A stretch of 64,000 bases of DNA from Alistipes sp. (GCA_017631055.1 JAGBTZ010000003.1:1-64000), one strand, 5' to 3'; shown: positions 16,570 to 25,808, counted from the first letter of the stretch. The notes: generated by a model from the letters alone, not told the origin. Program-made: numbers and translations.

Positions 16570-16606
16570 AATAGTATAGCCCATGAATTTCATGGGCTAT
16601 ACTATT
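16570..16606. terminator. Perfect 17-base-pair hairpin downstream of pyrB
   Basis: The arms 16570-16586 and 16590-16606 are perfectly complementary around a three-base loop, and pairing extends one or two bases outward. It lies about 30 bases beyond the pyrB stop and probably ends the pyr operon, although no long T-run follows on the minus strand. Confidence 0.65.
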
Positions 16607-16637
16607 ATGGGGTGTTTACCCCTATTTGGCGTGTTGG

Positions 16638-17720
16638 TTATTTAGCCTTTGCCTCGCAGTAGGCGCAACGGCACGAGCCATCCTCGGTGCGATGGAAGAG
16701 GGTATCGACATCCTCGGTGGTCGAGATACAGTTGCGGTTGGTGCAGGTGTGCTCATTGACGATATACTCCTCGGCAAAGCGCGGGGTGGGAGTTGTGGGG
16801 CGCTCGGTTGCCCACTCGAGCAACTTGCAGATAAGTGCCATACGCACAAACTTTCCATTCTCGACCTGGCGGAAATATGCCGCACGGGGGTCGTTATCCA
16901 CTGCACGCACAATCTCGTTCACACGGGGCAGCGGGTGGAGTATAATCATATCCTTCTTGGCTGTTGCGAGCTTCTCGGGCGTAAGGATAAAGCTATCGCG
17001 CAGACGCTCAAACTCCTCGCGGTCGAGGAAACGCTCCTGCTGTACGCGGGTCATGTAGAGGATATCCAACTCGGGCATAACCTCCTCCATAGTCTTCACC
17101 TCCACAGTCGGGATGCCGTTGCGGTCGCAAACCTCCTCGCGCAGGTAGGTCGGCAGACGCAACTCATCGGGAGCGATAAGGATAACCTTGATACCTGTAT
17201 GGCGAGCCAGAGCCTTGATTAGCGAGTGAACAGTGCGACCAAACTTCAAGTCGCCACAGAAACCGATAGTCAGATTGTCCAAACGACCCAACTCACGGCG
17301 AATGGTGAGAAGGTCGGTCAGGGTCTGTGTCGGGTGGGCGTGGCTACCATCACCGGCGTTGATAATCGGAATCGAGGCGTACTGCGATGCCACGAGCGGT
17401 GCACCCTCCTTGAAGTGGCGCATTGCGATAATGTCGGCAAAGCAGCTGATTACACGCACCGTATCGGCTACGGTCTCGCCCTTCGATACCGAAGAGGATG
17501 CCGCATCCGAGAATCCGATGACGTTACCGCCCAGCTCCATCATTGCCGATGTGAAGCTCAAGCGGGTACGAGTGCTCGGCTCGTAAAAGAGGGTCGCGAG
17601 TTTCTTGCCGCTACATACCGTGCGGTACTTCTCGCGGTTTGCAATAATATCAAGCGCAAGGTCTACAATCTCTTGCGTCTGCTGCACCGAGAGGTCGGTG
17701 GTGTCAATCAGGTGCTTCAT
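16638..17720 (-). CDS. pyrB: Aspartate carbamoyltransferase with C-terminal PyrI-like zinc domain
   Basis: Catalyses the first committed step of pyrimidine synthesis, carbamoyl phosphate plus aspartate to carbamoyl aspartate. The catalytic part (about 1-308) has the carbamoyl-phosphate loop STRTR (49-53), a [10 protein letters not shown] segment and HPLPR. About 50 residues extend beyond the usual ~310-residue chain: Cys326 and Cys331 in CTNRNC, then Cys350, Cys352 and Cys355 in CRCAYC. This matches the Cx4C...CxxC zinc site of the regulatory chain PyrI, but the PyrI nucleotide-binding domain is absent. The start at 17720 (ATG) gives a normal N-terminus. It is last in the pyr operon, 16 bases after pyrE. 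Confidence 0.93.
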   Translation of the reverse strand: MKHLIDTTDLSVQQTQEIVDLALDIIANREKYRTVCSGKKLATLFYEPSTRTRLSFTSAMMELGGNVIGFSDAASSSVSKGETVADTVRVISCFADIIAMRHFKEGAPLVASQYASIPIINAGDGSHAHPTQTLTDLLTIRRELGRLDNLTIGFCGDLKFGRTVHSLIKALARHTGIKVILIAPDELRLPTYLREEVCDRNGIPTVEVKTMEEVMPELDILYMTRVQQERFLDREEFERLRDSFILTPEKLATAKKDMIILHPLPRVNEIVRAVDNDPRAAYFRQVENGKFVRMALICKLLEWATERPTTPTPRFAEEYIVNEHTCTNRNCISTTEDVDTLFHRTEDGSCRCAYCEAKAK

Positions 17721-17736
17721 GGTACCTAAGTTTTGA

Positions 17737-18369
17737 TTATTTCTGAATCCAGCTCTCATCCGAGGGGTTATTGCGGAAGGCAATAAGGCGAGCCTTATCC
17801 TCGGGTTTGATGTAACCCTCCTCGGCTGCTACCTCCACGAGTGTATCGAGGTCCGAGAGTGATACATTCTTCACATTGGCAGCCTCCATGCGCTCCAAGC
17901 CACGCTTCATTCCGTAGGTGAAGATGCTCGCTACACCCAATACCTCGGCACCCGCCTCGCGCAGAGCCTCGACAACCTCGATGCAGCTACCGCCCGTCGA
18001 GATCAAGTCCTCGATAACGACTACCTTCTGACCCGGCTCGAGGCGACCCTCGATGCGGTTTGTACGGCCGTGATCCTTCGCTCCGCTGCGAACGTAGCCC
18101 ATCGGCAGGTCGAGAATCGTTGCAGTGATTGCTGCGTGAGCAATACCTGCGGTGCTTGTTCCCATCAAAACCTCAGCCTCGGGGTAGTGGGTACGAACGA
18201 CCTCTGCCAAACCATTCTCGACGTTGGCACGAACCTTCGTGTCCGACAAAGTGAGTCGGTTGTCGCAATAAATCGGGCTTTTGATACCGCTTGCCCAAGT
18301 AAACGGCTGCTCGGGGCGGAGGAATACCGCACCAATCGAGAGCAGGTCTTTTGCTATAAGTTTTTTCAT
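17737..18369 (-). CDS. pyrE: Orotate phosphoribosyltransferase
   Basis: Transfers phosphoribosyl from PRPP to orotate to form orotidine-5'-phosphate. The PRPP-binding motif [12 protein letters not shown] is clear, and the protein has a normal length of 210 residues. It lies between the glutaredoxin-like gene (31 bases upstream) and pyrB (16 bases downstream) in the pyr operon. Confidence 0.95.
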   Translation of the reverse strand: MKKLIAKDLLSIGAVFLRPEQPFTWASGIKSPIYCDNRLTLSDTKVRANVENGLAEVVRTHYPEAEVLMGTSTAGIAHAAITATILDLPMGYVRSGAKDHGRTNRIEGRLEPGQKVVVIEDLISTGGSCIEVVEALREAGAEVLGVASIFTYGMKRGLERMEAANVKNVSLSDLDTLVEVAAEEGYIKPEDKARLIAFRNNPSDESWIQK

Positions 18370-18400
18370 TGTTTCGGGTTGTTTTATTACTATTTATACT

Positions 18401-18661
18401 CTATTTCAGTGCTTTGCGTAAAATCTGCTCTACCTCATCTTCGTAAATTCCGCCCTCGTGCACCTTTATCTCGTTAATGTAGAAGGTCGGCACATAGTGG
18501 TAGTCGTACTTGTTGGCCAAATCGGCCTGCTCCGACTCCTCGATTAGCTCAATCTCGACACCTCGCAACTCGGGGTACTTAGCCTTCAGCTCATCGATAT
18601 AGCGCAGCGCCTTCTTGCAGAAGGGGCACTCGCGCAGATAGAACAACTTTACATTTTTCAT
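18401..18661 (-). CDS. Glutaredoxin-like thiol protein
   Basis: An 86-residue single-domain thioredoxin-fold protein with the redox motif CPFC near the N-terminus (after LFYLRE) and the cis-proline segment YVPTFYI. It probably reduces disulfides or mixed thiols in the cytoplasm, or delivers electrons to a partner. It sits inside the pyr operon between pyrF (70 bases upstream) and pyrE, where a redox protein is not an obvious requirement. Whether it serves pyrimidine enzymes or is a passenger is unknown. Confidence 0.85.
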   Translation of the reverse strand: MKNVKLFYLRECPFCKKALRYIDELKAKYPELRGVEIELIEESEQADLANKYDYHYVPTFYINEIKVHEGGIYEDEVEQILRKALK

Positions 18662-18731
18662 CTTTCGGATATTTAGGTGTGAATAACTCTACTCTTGCAG
18701 CGTGCAATATCTCTGCCACGCCCGCCAAGGG

Positions 18732-19439
18732 TTACTCCTCGCCTACAAACTCCGCAACGCAACGGCGATATGCCGCTACGGGGTCATCGGCTGCGGTGAT
18801 GGGGCGACCTACAACGATATAGTCCGAGCCAATCTCGCGAGCGCGAGCAGGAGTGGTAACTCTCACCTGGTCGGCCTTCTCGCCATCGGCAAAACGAACT
18901 CCCGGGGTGATGGTCAAAAACTCCTCACCGCAAGCATCCTTAACCATACGAGCCTCCAACGGCGAGCAAACTACGCCATCCAAGCCGGCCTCCTTGGTGT
19001 TCTGTGCATACTTGACGATGCAGTCGTTGATAGTGGCGTCAATCAAGAGCTCCTTTTGCATACGCTCCTCGCTGGTCGAGGTGAGCTGAGTCACAGCGAT
19101 AAGCAGAGGACGGGTGCCGTCAGCGCGAGTCAAGCCCTCGATTGCGTAGCGCATCATCTCGACAGTACCTGCTGCGTGCACATTGCACATATCGACATCG
19201 AGGTTCGAGAGAACGGCCATAGCCTTCTTCACCGTATTGGGAATGTCGTGCAACTTCAGGTCGAGGAAAATTTTGTGTCCACGGCGCTTAATCTCGCGCA
19301 CGATGGGCGCACCTGCGGCATAGAAGAGCTCCATACCAATCTTCACGAAGGGCTTCTCCTCCTCGAAGCGGTCGAGGAATGCGAGCGTCTGCTCGGCACT
19401 TGCAAAGTCGCAAGCTATGATTACATCTCTTTTTTTCAT
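18732..19439 (-). CDS. pyrF: Orotidine-5'-phosphate decarboxylase (type 1)
   Basis: Decarboxylates OMP to UMP, the last step of de novo UMP synthesis. The catalytic motif [10 protein letters not shown] carries the Asp-Lys-Asp charge network. At 235 residues it belongs to the short type 1 group. It follows pyrD by 21 bases. Confidence 0.95.
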   Translation of the reverse strand: MKKRDVIIACDFASAEQTLAFLDRFEEEKPFVKIGMELFYAAGAPIVREIKRRGHKIFLDLKLHDIPNTVKKAMAVLSNLDVDMCNVHAAGTVEMMRYAIEGLTRADGTRPLLIAVTQLTSTSEERMQKELLIDATINDCIVKYAQNTKEAGLDGVVCSPLEARMVKDACGEEFLTITPGVRFADGEKADQVRVTTPARAREIGSDYIVVGRPITAADDPVAAYRRCVAEFVGEE

Positions 19440-19460
19440 CTTTTATATCTTTTTTATCAT

Positions 19461-20372
19461 TTACTCTACAATTCCGATAATGTCGGACAACTTTTCGATA
19501 CCGAGTCGCTCCATCTCTACGGGCAGAGCCTCGATAATCTCCTTACAAGCGTAGGGGTTGCGCAGATTGGCAGTACCAACCTCGACAGCCGTAGCTCCTG
19601 CCATCATCATCTCGATAACGTCACGAGCCGAGCTCACTCCTCCGCAACCGATAACCGGCACCGAGCAAGCCTTCGAGACCTGATAGACCATTCTCACCGC
19701 CACGGGGAAGACTGCATCTCCCGAGAAACCTCCCATCTTGTTGGCGATAATCGGGCGGCGGCGCATCATGTCGATACGCATACCGAGCAGCGTGTTAATC
19801 ATGCACAGACCATCGGCACCCGCCTCCTCGCACGCCTTAGCAATCGAGACGATGTCGGTCACATTGGGGCTGAGTTTGATATAGACCGGCTTCGATGTTA
19901 CCTCCTTCACGGCACGAGTGACCTCTGCCGCAGCCTCGGGCGAGGTGCCGAACGACATGCCTCCGTGGCGCACGTTGGGGCAACTCACATTTACCTCGAT
20001 AATGCCTACCTGCTCCTGCTTGTCGATTCTCTCGCAGCAGTGGCGATACTCGTCAATCGAGAAACCCGAGATGTTGGCAATCACAGGCTTGTGGAAAAAC
20101 TCCTTCAATCGGGGCAACTCCTCGTTAATAACTGCATCAATGCCCGGATTTTGCAGACCTACGGCATTGATAAGTCCGCTCTCGCACTCAGCGATGCGGG
20201 GCGTGGGGTTGCCGAAACGAGCATCCTTCGTTGTCCCCTTGAACGAGAACGAACCGAGGATGTTGATATCATAAAAGTCGCGGAAGTCGGCACCATAGCC
20301 GAACGTACCACTCGCGGGAATTACCGGATTATCCAGTTTGAGTCCGCTCAATACTACCGATGTGTCCCTCAT
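19461..20372 (-). CDS. pyrD: Dihydroorotate dehydrogenase, class 1B catalytic subunit
   Basis: Oxidises dihydroorotate to orotate with FMN; class 1B enzymes pass electrons through PyrK to NAD+. The 303 residues have no membrane anchor. The loop NVSCPN carries the active-site cysteine Cys131, and the FMN-binding GCGGVSSARD follows. Pairing with pyrK three bases upstream supports class 1B and an NAD-linked, quinone-independent reaction, suited to anaerobes. Confidence 0.95.
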   Translation of the reverse strand: MRDTSVVLSGLKLDNPVIPASGTFGYGADFRDFYDINILGSFSFKGTTKDARFGNPTPRIAECESGLINAVGLQNPGIDAVINEELPRLKEFFHKPVIANISGFSIDEYRHCCERIDKQEQVGIIEVNVSCPNVRHGGMSFGTSPEAAAEVTRAVKEVTSKPVYIKLSPNVTDIVSIAKACEEAGADGLCMINTLLGMRIDMMRRRPIIANKMGGFSGDAVFPVAVRMVYQVSKACSVPVIGCGGVSSARDVIEMMMAGATAVEVGTANLRNPYACKEIIEALPVEMERLGIEKLSDIIGIVE

Positions 20373-20375
20373 AGC

Positions 20376-21110
20376 CTAAAAAATTATCTCGTCACGCTTC
20401 AACACGGGACCCTCTTTACAAATTCGTTTACTTCCCTTGGTGGTCTGGCACGAGCAACCCATGCAAGCGCCGAAGCCACAACCCATTCTCTCCTCGAAGC
20501 TGAACTCACCATCGCACTCCGAGGCGGAGTAGATAGCCTTGAGCATCGGCAGCGGACCGCAAGTGTAGATGTAGTCGAACTCCAGCTCCTTCATGGCATC
20601 GGTCACAAAGCCCTTAACGCCCACCGAGCCATCAACTGTGGCGATGTGAACATCTACGCCCAGCGCCTTGAACTCCTCGGCATAGAAGATTTCGTCTGCG
20701 CGGTTAAAGCCGAGCACAACCTCTACCTTCTTGCCCGCCTGCTTGAGTTTTTTCGCGAGATTGTAGAGCGGTGGAACACCAACGCCACCACCGATGAGCA
20801 GCGGTCGCTCTGTCGAGGCCGACAACGAAAATCCGTTGCCCAGGCCGGTCAGAACATCCAGCTTTTCTCCCGCCTGCATTTGGCTCATAATCTCGGTACC
20901 GCGACCTACGACCTTGTAAATGAGCGTGATGCTCTCGCTGTCGTAGTCGCAAACCGAAATAGGTCGGCGCAGATAGCAACCCTCGATGGCGATATTTACG
21001 AACTGCCCGGGGGCGGTCAGATACTGTGTATCGCCCACCAGGACCATCCGCCAAACGCTCTCGGTCAGAGGAGTGTTGCTTCGTATTTCGTATATACCCT
21101 TCTTGTACAT
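20376..21110 (-). CDS. pyrK: Dihydroorotate dehydrogenase electron-transfer subunit
   Basis: FAD and [2Fe-2S] subunit that moves electrons from PyrD to NAD+. A ferredoxin-reductase-like flavin domain (about 5-100) with RRPISVCD, an NAD domain with GGGVGVPPL, and a C-terminal cluster motif with Cys211, Cys216, Cys219 and Cys231 (spacing x4, x2, x11). The 244 residues are normal. It begins two bases after carB ends and ends three bases before pyrD, so the three genes are probably coupled. Confidence 0.94.
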   Translation of the reverse strand: MYKKGIYEIRSNTPLTESVWRMVLVGDTQYLTAPGQFVNIAIEGCYLRRPISVCDYDSESITLIYKVVGRGTEIMSQMQAGEKLDVLTGLGNGFSLSASTERPLLIGGGVGVPPLYNLAKKLKQAGKKVEVVLGFNRADEIFYAEEFKALGVDVHIATVDGSVGVKGFVTDAMKELEFDYIYTCGPLPMLKAIYSASECDGEFSFEERMGCGFGACMGCSCQTTKGSKRICKEGPVLKRDEIIF

Positions 21111-21112
21111 CG

Positions 21113-24100
21113 CTATTCGGCATCAATGGTCGAAATTCCGAGCGTAATCTCCTCGAGAACATCGAGCAGTACACGCACGGTTTCGAGTGCGGTGAAGATT
21201 GTTACATTATTCTCGACTGCCGTGCGGCGAATCTCGTAGCCATCCAATCGATTGCTGTGCTGGTCGAGGTCGATGGTGTTGATAACGTAGGTAACGTGAC
21301 CCTGGCGCAGTGTCTCGATAATGTCGTTGCTACCCTCGCTCAACTTGCGGCGCAGACGGGTGCGGATGCCGTGCTGGCGCAGGTATGCCGCAGTACCCGA
21401 AGTTGCCTCGATGTTGAAGCCGAGGTTGTAGAAACGGCGAGCAATCTTCAGCGCTGCCGGCTTATCCTTGTCGGCAATGGTGAGGAATACCGTTCCGTAG
21501 TTCGATACATCCATACCCGACGACTGCAGCGCCTTGTAGAGTGCGCGAGTGAGCGACTTATCGTAACCGATAGCCTCACCCGTAGACTTCATCTCGGGCG
21601 AGAGGTAGGAGTCCATACCTCTAATCTTCGAGAATGAGAATGCCGGAGCCTTCACAAACCAACGTGTACGGTCGGGGCGATATACCGACTCGATACCCTG
21701 CTCCTTGAGCGACTGGCCGAGCATTACGCGGGTAGCGATATCGGCCATCGAAACACCTGTCGACTTCGAGAGGAACGGCACGGTGCGCGACGAGCGGGGA
21801 TTAACCTCGATGACGTAGACATCATCGTTGTCATCGCAGATGAACTGAATGTTGTAAAGACCGATGATGCCGATGCGTAGACCGAGCTTCACAGTGTAGT
21901 CCAAAATCTTCTCACGCACAGCATTGCTTACGCTGAAGGTCGGGTAGACACTAATCGAGTCGCCCGAGTGGATACCTGTACGCTCAACGTGCTCCATAAT
22001 GCCCGGCACGAATACCTGAACACCGTCACAGATAGCATCAACCTCCAACTCCTTGCCCTGAATATACTTATCAACGAGTACAGGCGACTTCTCATTTACC
22101 TTCACCGCTGTATGCATATAGCGGCGCAGAGCCTCCTCGTTGCTTACAATCTGCATTGCACGACCACCGAGAACGTAGCTCGGGCGTACCAATACGGGGT
22201 AACCAATACGGTTGGCAGCCTCGACACCCGCCTCTACGGTGGTTACAGCCTCTGCCGTAGGCTGAGGAATGCCCAGCTCAGTCATAATGCGCTCGAAGCA
22301 ACCTCTATCCTCTGCGTTGCGGATAGCGTTCACATCGGTACCAATGATAGGCACTCCCAACTCTGCCAAAGGCTCGGCAAGGTTGATTGCGGTCTGACCA
22401 CCGAGCGACACGATTACACCTTCAGGCTTCTCCAGACGGATTACGTTCATCACATCCTCCACGGTCAGCGGCTCGAAGTAGAGCTTATCGCTGCAAGTGT
22501 AGTCGGTCGAAACGGTCTCGGGGTTATTATTTACGATGATAGCCTCGTAGCCCACCTTGCGGATAGACCAGATGGCGTGAACTGTCGAGTAGTCGAACTC
22601 CACACCCTGACCGATACGAATCGGGCCTGAGCCGAGAACGACAATTTTGCGGCGGTCGCTGATGCGCGACTCGCTCTGGCGACCCTCCTCGTATGTCGAG
22701 TAGAAGTAGGGAACATAGTCACGATTGGGGCCCGAGCAGGTGTCAATCATACTATAGACGGGGAAGATGTCATTCTCCTCGCGGAAGCGATACATCTCAT
22801 CCTCGCCCATACCCCAAAGCTGACCTACGAACTTATCGCTGAAGCCCAACTTCTTGGCACGGCTCAAAACCTCAGCATTGCGGGGATTCGCCTTCAACTC
22901 GCTCTCCATCTCGACAATGTTGCGGAACTTCTCGAGGAAGAAGATTGTAATCTTGGTCTTGGCGTAAATCTCCTCGAGCGATACTCCGTTGCGGATGAGT
23001 TGGGCAATGGCATAGAGGCGGTCATCGGTACCCTCCTTAACATACTCCAACATCTCCTCGTTGGGCATCGTATCGAAACGCTTGTGGTAGATGTGGCAAA
23101 CACCTGTCTCGAGCGAGCGCACAGCCTTCAAGAGAGCCTCCTCGATATTGCGACCGATACTCATAACCTCTCCGGTTGCCTTCATCTGCGTACCGAGCGT
23201 ATTCGAAGCGTCTGCAAACTTATCAAACGGGAAGCGAGCCGCCTTCAGCACAATGTAGTCGAGCGAGGGCTCGAAGTTGGCAGCCACGTTGCCGATGAAA
23301 ATCTCGTCGAGAGTAAGACCCACGGCAATCTTCGCCGTTACGCGAGCGATGGGGAAACCACTCGCCTTCGAAGCCAAAGCCGACGAGCGCGAAACTCGAG
23401 GGTTGACCTCGATAAGGTAGTACTCCATAGTTGTCGGGTGGAGGGCGAACTGCACGTTGCAACCACCCTCAATCTTGAGTTCGCGGATAATCTTCAGCGC
23501 ACTGTCGTGCAACATCTTATCCTCCTCGGGGGTAAGTGTCTGTTGGGGAGCAACCACAATCGAGTCGCCAGTATGAACACCCACAGGGTCGATGTTCTCC
23601 ATCGAGCAGATTGCGATAGCCGTATCGTGGCTGTCGCGCATAACCTCATACTCAATCTCCTTGTAGCCCTTGACGCTCTTCTCGACCAGCACCTGATGTA
23701 CGGGTGAGAGAGCCAATGCGTTACGCATAGTCTCGCGGAACTCCTCCTCGTTGTCGGCAAAACCGCCACCCGTACCACCGAGTGTAAATGCGGGGCGCAG
23801 AACTACGGGGTAGCCGATGCGCTCGGCTGCTGCTAAACCCTCATCCATCGAGCAGGCAATCTCCGAGGGGATAACCGGCTCGCCAAGCGACTCACACATC
23901 TCCTTGAAGAGTTTGCGGTCCTCGGCACGCTCGATACTCTCGAACGACGTTCCGAGAATCTCGACCTGACACTCCTTGAGGATGCCCTTCTTGGCGAGTT
24001 GCACAGCCAAGTTCAAACCGGTCTGACCACCCAATCCCGGAACAATCGCATCGGGACGCTCATAGCGGATAATCTTTGCCACATACTCCAACGTGAGCGG

Positions 24101-24301
24101 CTCCATGTAGACCTTGTCGGCAATGTTGGTGTCGGTCATAATGGTTGCGGGGTTGGAGTTCACCAACACAACCTCGTAACCCTCCTCCTTGAGGGCAAGA
24201 CACGCTTGAGTTCCGGCATAGTCAAACTCTGCCGCCTGGCCGATGACGATAGGACCCGAGCCTATCACCATCACTTTCTTGATGTCAAGTCTTTTAGGCA
24301 T
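21113..24301 (-). CDS. carB: Carbamoyl-phosphate synthase large subunit
   Basis: Makes carbamoyl phosphate from bicarbonate, ammonia and two ATP. The 1062-residue protein has the duplicated ATP-grasp architecture (first half about 1-550, second half about 555-930) and a C-terminal MGS-like allosteric domain (about 940-1062). The repeated openings VMVIGSGPIVIGQ and IVVLGSGPIRIGQ mark the two halves. The glutaminase partner CarA is not in this operon or elsewhere in the window and must be sought in the rest of the genome. Confidence 0.96.
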   Translation of the reverse strand: MPKRLDIKKVMVIGSGPIVIGQAAEFDYAGTQACLALKEEGYEVVLVNSNPATIMTDTNIADKVYMEPLTLEYVAKIIRYERPDAIVPGLGGQTGLNLAVQLAKKGILKECQVEILGTSFESIERAEDRKLFKEMCESLGEPVIPSEIACSMDEGLAAAERIGYPVVLRPAFTLGGTGGGFADNEEEFRETMRNALALSPVHQVLVEKSVKGYKEIEYEVMRDSHDTAIAICSMENIDPVGVHTGDSIVVAPQQTLTPEEDKMLHDSALKIIRELKIEGGCNVQFALHPTTMEYYLIEVNPRVSRSSALASKASGFPIARVTAKIAVGLTLDEIFIGNVAANFEPSLDYIVLKAARFPFDKFADASNTLGTQMKATGEVMSIGRNIEEALLKAVRSLETGVCHIYHKRFDTMPNEEMLEYVKEGTDDRLYAIAQLIRNGVSLEEIYAKTKITIFFLEKFRNIVEMESELKANPRNAEVLSRAKKLGFSDKFVGQLWGMGEDEMYRFREENDIFPVYSMIDTCSGPNRDYVPYFYSTYEEGRQSESRISDRRKIVVLGSGPIRIGQGVEFDYSTVHAIWSIRKVGYEAIIVNNNPETVSTDYTCSDKLYFEPLTVEDVMNVIRLEKPEGVIVSLGGQTAINLAEPLAELGVPIIGTDVNAIRNAEDRGCFERIMTELGIPQPTAEAVTTVEAGVEAANRIGYPVLVRPSYVLGGRAMQIVSNEEALRRYMHTAVKVNEKSPVLVDKYIQGKELEVDAICDGVQVFVPGIMEHVERTGIHSGDSISVYPTFSVSNAVREKILDYTVKLGLRIGIIGLYNIQFICDDNDDVYVIEVNPRSSRTVPFLSKSTGVSMADIATRVMLGQSLKEQGIESVYRPDRTRWFVKAPAFSFSKIRGMDSYLSPEMKSTGEAIGYDKSLTRALYKALQSSGMDVSNYGTVFLTIADKDKPAALKIARRFYNLGFNIEATSGTAAYLRQHGIRTRLRRKLSEGSNDIIETLRQGHVTYVINTIDLDQHSNRLDGYEIRRTAVENNVTIFTALETVRVLLDVLEEITLGISTIDAE

Positions 24302-24356
24302 TTTGCTTCAATTTTTAAGTTTTTATTATATTTTGTTTTCTCTCTAATTCATGTCG

Positions 24357-25634
24357 TTATAGATTTGCCTTCTCGTAGGCAACCTCTCCACGGCAGAGCG
24401 TCATCACACACTCGCCACAAACCCTCCAGCCCTCGAAGGGAGTGCTCTTGCCCATCGACAAAAACTCCTCGGGGCGAATTTCGTACTCCTTCTCGAGGTC
24501 GAAAACGGCCAAATCGGCTCTCTGCCCAACGGCAAGCTCTCCGCCAAATCCGAAAATATGGCGCGGATTCTTCGACATTACAGCCATTAAGTGGTCAAAT
24601 GTCATACGCCCCGTCTTCACAAAATGGGTATACATCAGCGGGAACGAGGTCTCGATGCCGACAATTCCGAAGGCACTCTTTTCGAGGCCTCTCGACTTCT
24701 CGTCAGCAGCGTGGGGTGCGTGGTCGGTAGCCAACACCTCGATAGTGCCATCCAATACGCCCTCAATCAGAGCATCCCTATCCTCGGCACTACGCAACGG
24801 AGGATTCATCTTGAAGCGACCCTCCTCCTGCAAATCCTTATCGCAGAGGAGCAGGTAGTGGGGCGCAGTCTCGCAACTAACCCTCAATCCGCGAGCCTTT
24901 GCTCGGCGTACCAAATCGACACTCTCGCGAGTTGAGATGTGGCAGACGTGATACTGACAATCGGTAGCCTCCGCCAAGCGGATATCTCGCTCGACCTGCT
25001 CCCACTCACTCTCGGAACAGATGCCTCGGTGGTTGTGCTCGCGACAATAGTCGCCATCGTGAATATAGCCACCGTGCAACAGGTCGTCAACCTCGCAGTG
25101 GGCAACGATGCGGCTATCTACTCCCTTTGCTCGGCGCATAGCCTCGGCCATCAACTCCTCGCTCTGCACTCCCTTGCCATCATCCGAGAAGCCGGCCACC
25201 TTCGCTGCCAACGCTCCGAAGTCGACCAACTCGCCCTTGCCTCGCTGACCAATGGTGATAGCGGCATAAGGCTTTACCTCGATTACCGCATCACGCTCAA
25301 TAAGGTCGAGTTGCTGTTGCAGATGCTCCACTGAGTCGGGTGCAGGGTTGAGGTTGGGCATCGAGCAGACAGTGGTAAAACCTCCGTGAGCCGCAGCCAA
25401 AGTGCCTGTACGGATGGTCTCCTTGTGGGAGTGTCCCGGCTCGCGCAGATGAACGTGAACATCGACCAAACCATAGACGATGTGTTTGCCCTTGCAGTCG
25501 ACCACACGGGTTTCGGGGTCGGCATTCAGAGCCTCGCCAATGGCTGAAATCACACCATTTTCAACCATCAAATCACCCTGCAGAGTCCCCTCGGCAGCGT
25601 GTATCGTAGCACCTTTAAGTATCAGTTTGCCCAT
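24357..25634 (-). CDS. pyrC: Dihydroorotase (class I type)
   Basis: Zinc amidohydrolase that cyclises carbamoyl aspartate to dihydroorotate. Metal-binding DVHVHLREPG carries His60 and His62, and ATDHAPH marks the C-terminal metal ligand region. At 425 residues it is of the long class I type. It is the first structural gene of the pyr operon; its ATG lies five bases after the T-run of a terminator-like hairpin, an arrangement that suggests attenuation. carB follows after 55 bases. Confidence 0.95.
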   Translation of the reverse strand: MGKLILKGATIHAAEGTLQGDLMVENGVISAIGEALNADPETRVVDCKGKHIVYGLVDVHVHLREPGHSHKETIRTGTLAAAHGGFTTVCSMPNLNPAPDSVEHLQQQLDLIERDAVIEVKPYAAITIGQRGKGELVDFGALAAKVAGFSDDGKGVQSEELMAEAMRRAKGVDSRIVAHCEVDDLLHGGYIHDGDYCREHNHRGICSESEWEQVERDIRLAEATDCQYHVCHISTRESVDLVRRAKARGLRVSCETAPHYLLLCDKDLQEEGRFKMNPPLRSAEDRDALIEGVLDGTIEVLATDHAPHAADEKSRGLEKSAFGIVGIETSFPLMYTHFVKTGRMTFDHLMAVMSKNPRHIFGFGGELAVGQRADLAVFDLEKEYEIRPEEFLSMGKSTPFEGWRVCGECVMTLCRGEVAYEKANL

Positions 25635-25639
25635 ATTAC

Positions 25640-25667
25640 AAAAAAAAGTAGCCCCATAAAGGCTACC
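25640..25667 (-). terminator. Candidate attenuator terminator immediately upstream of pyrC
   Basis: On the minus strand a six-base stem GTAGCC/GGCTAC (25661-25666 with 25648-25653) and seven-base loop are followed by eight T (25640-25647), ending five bases before the pyrC ATG. The upstream arm, extended to GGTAGCC, can instead pair with GGCTATC inside the leader ORF (25709-25715; seven pairs, one G-U), an antiterminator-like alternative. Confidence 0.7.
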
Positions 25668-25679
25668 TTTACATTAAAA

Positions 25680-25781
25680 TCAACTATTTCGAAACGGAGA
25701 GAATGAACGATAGCCGCTTTCGGATTTCACTCCGTCTGCGAACAAGCCCGTGCCCGAACCACAATCGTACATACTCTTCAT
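25680..25781 (-). CDS. Possible 33-residue leader peptide of the pyr operon
   Basis: A short ORF starting ATGAAGAGTATG, placed 20 bases after a TATCTTTG promoter and preceded by AGAAGGAA, a plausible ribosome site. It ends (TGA) 13 bases before the terminator stem. Its late codons run through a pyrimidine-rich stretch, and Gly-Tyr-Arg codons cover the segment that could pair with the terminator arm. The product (MKSMYDCGSG...) resembles nothing I recognise. The layout resembles the E. coli pyrBI leader, but translation is unproven. Confidence 0.5.
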   Translation of the reverse strand: MKSMYDCGSGTGLFADGVKSESGYRSFSPFRNS

Positions 25782-25800
25782 AGTTCCTTCTTATTTTGTG

Positions 25801-25808
25801 CAAAGATA
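25801..25808 (-). promoter_or_regulatory. -7 promoter element (TATCTTTG) of the pyr operon
   Basis: A perfect TAnnTTTG on the minus strand, 20 bases before the leader ORF and about 165 bases before pyrC. The -33 region is weak (GTTC). It would drive leader ORF, attenuator and pyrC onwards. Confidence 0.6.

Noticed and set aside
18702..21239. 845-codon plus-strand ORF opposite pyrF, pyrD and pyrK
   Set aside because: Shadow of well-recognised pyr genes; composition rich in His, Arg and Leu as expected for an antisense frame.
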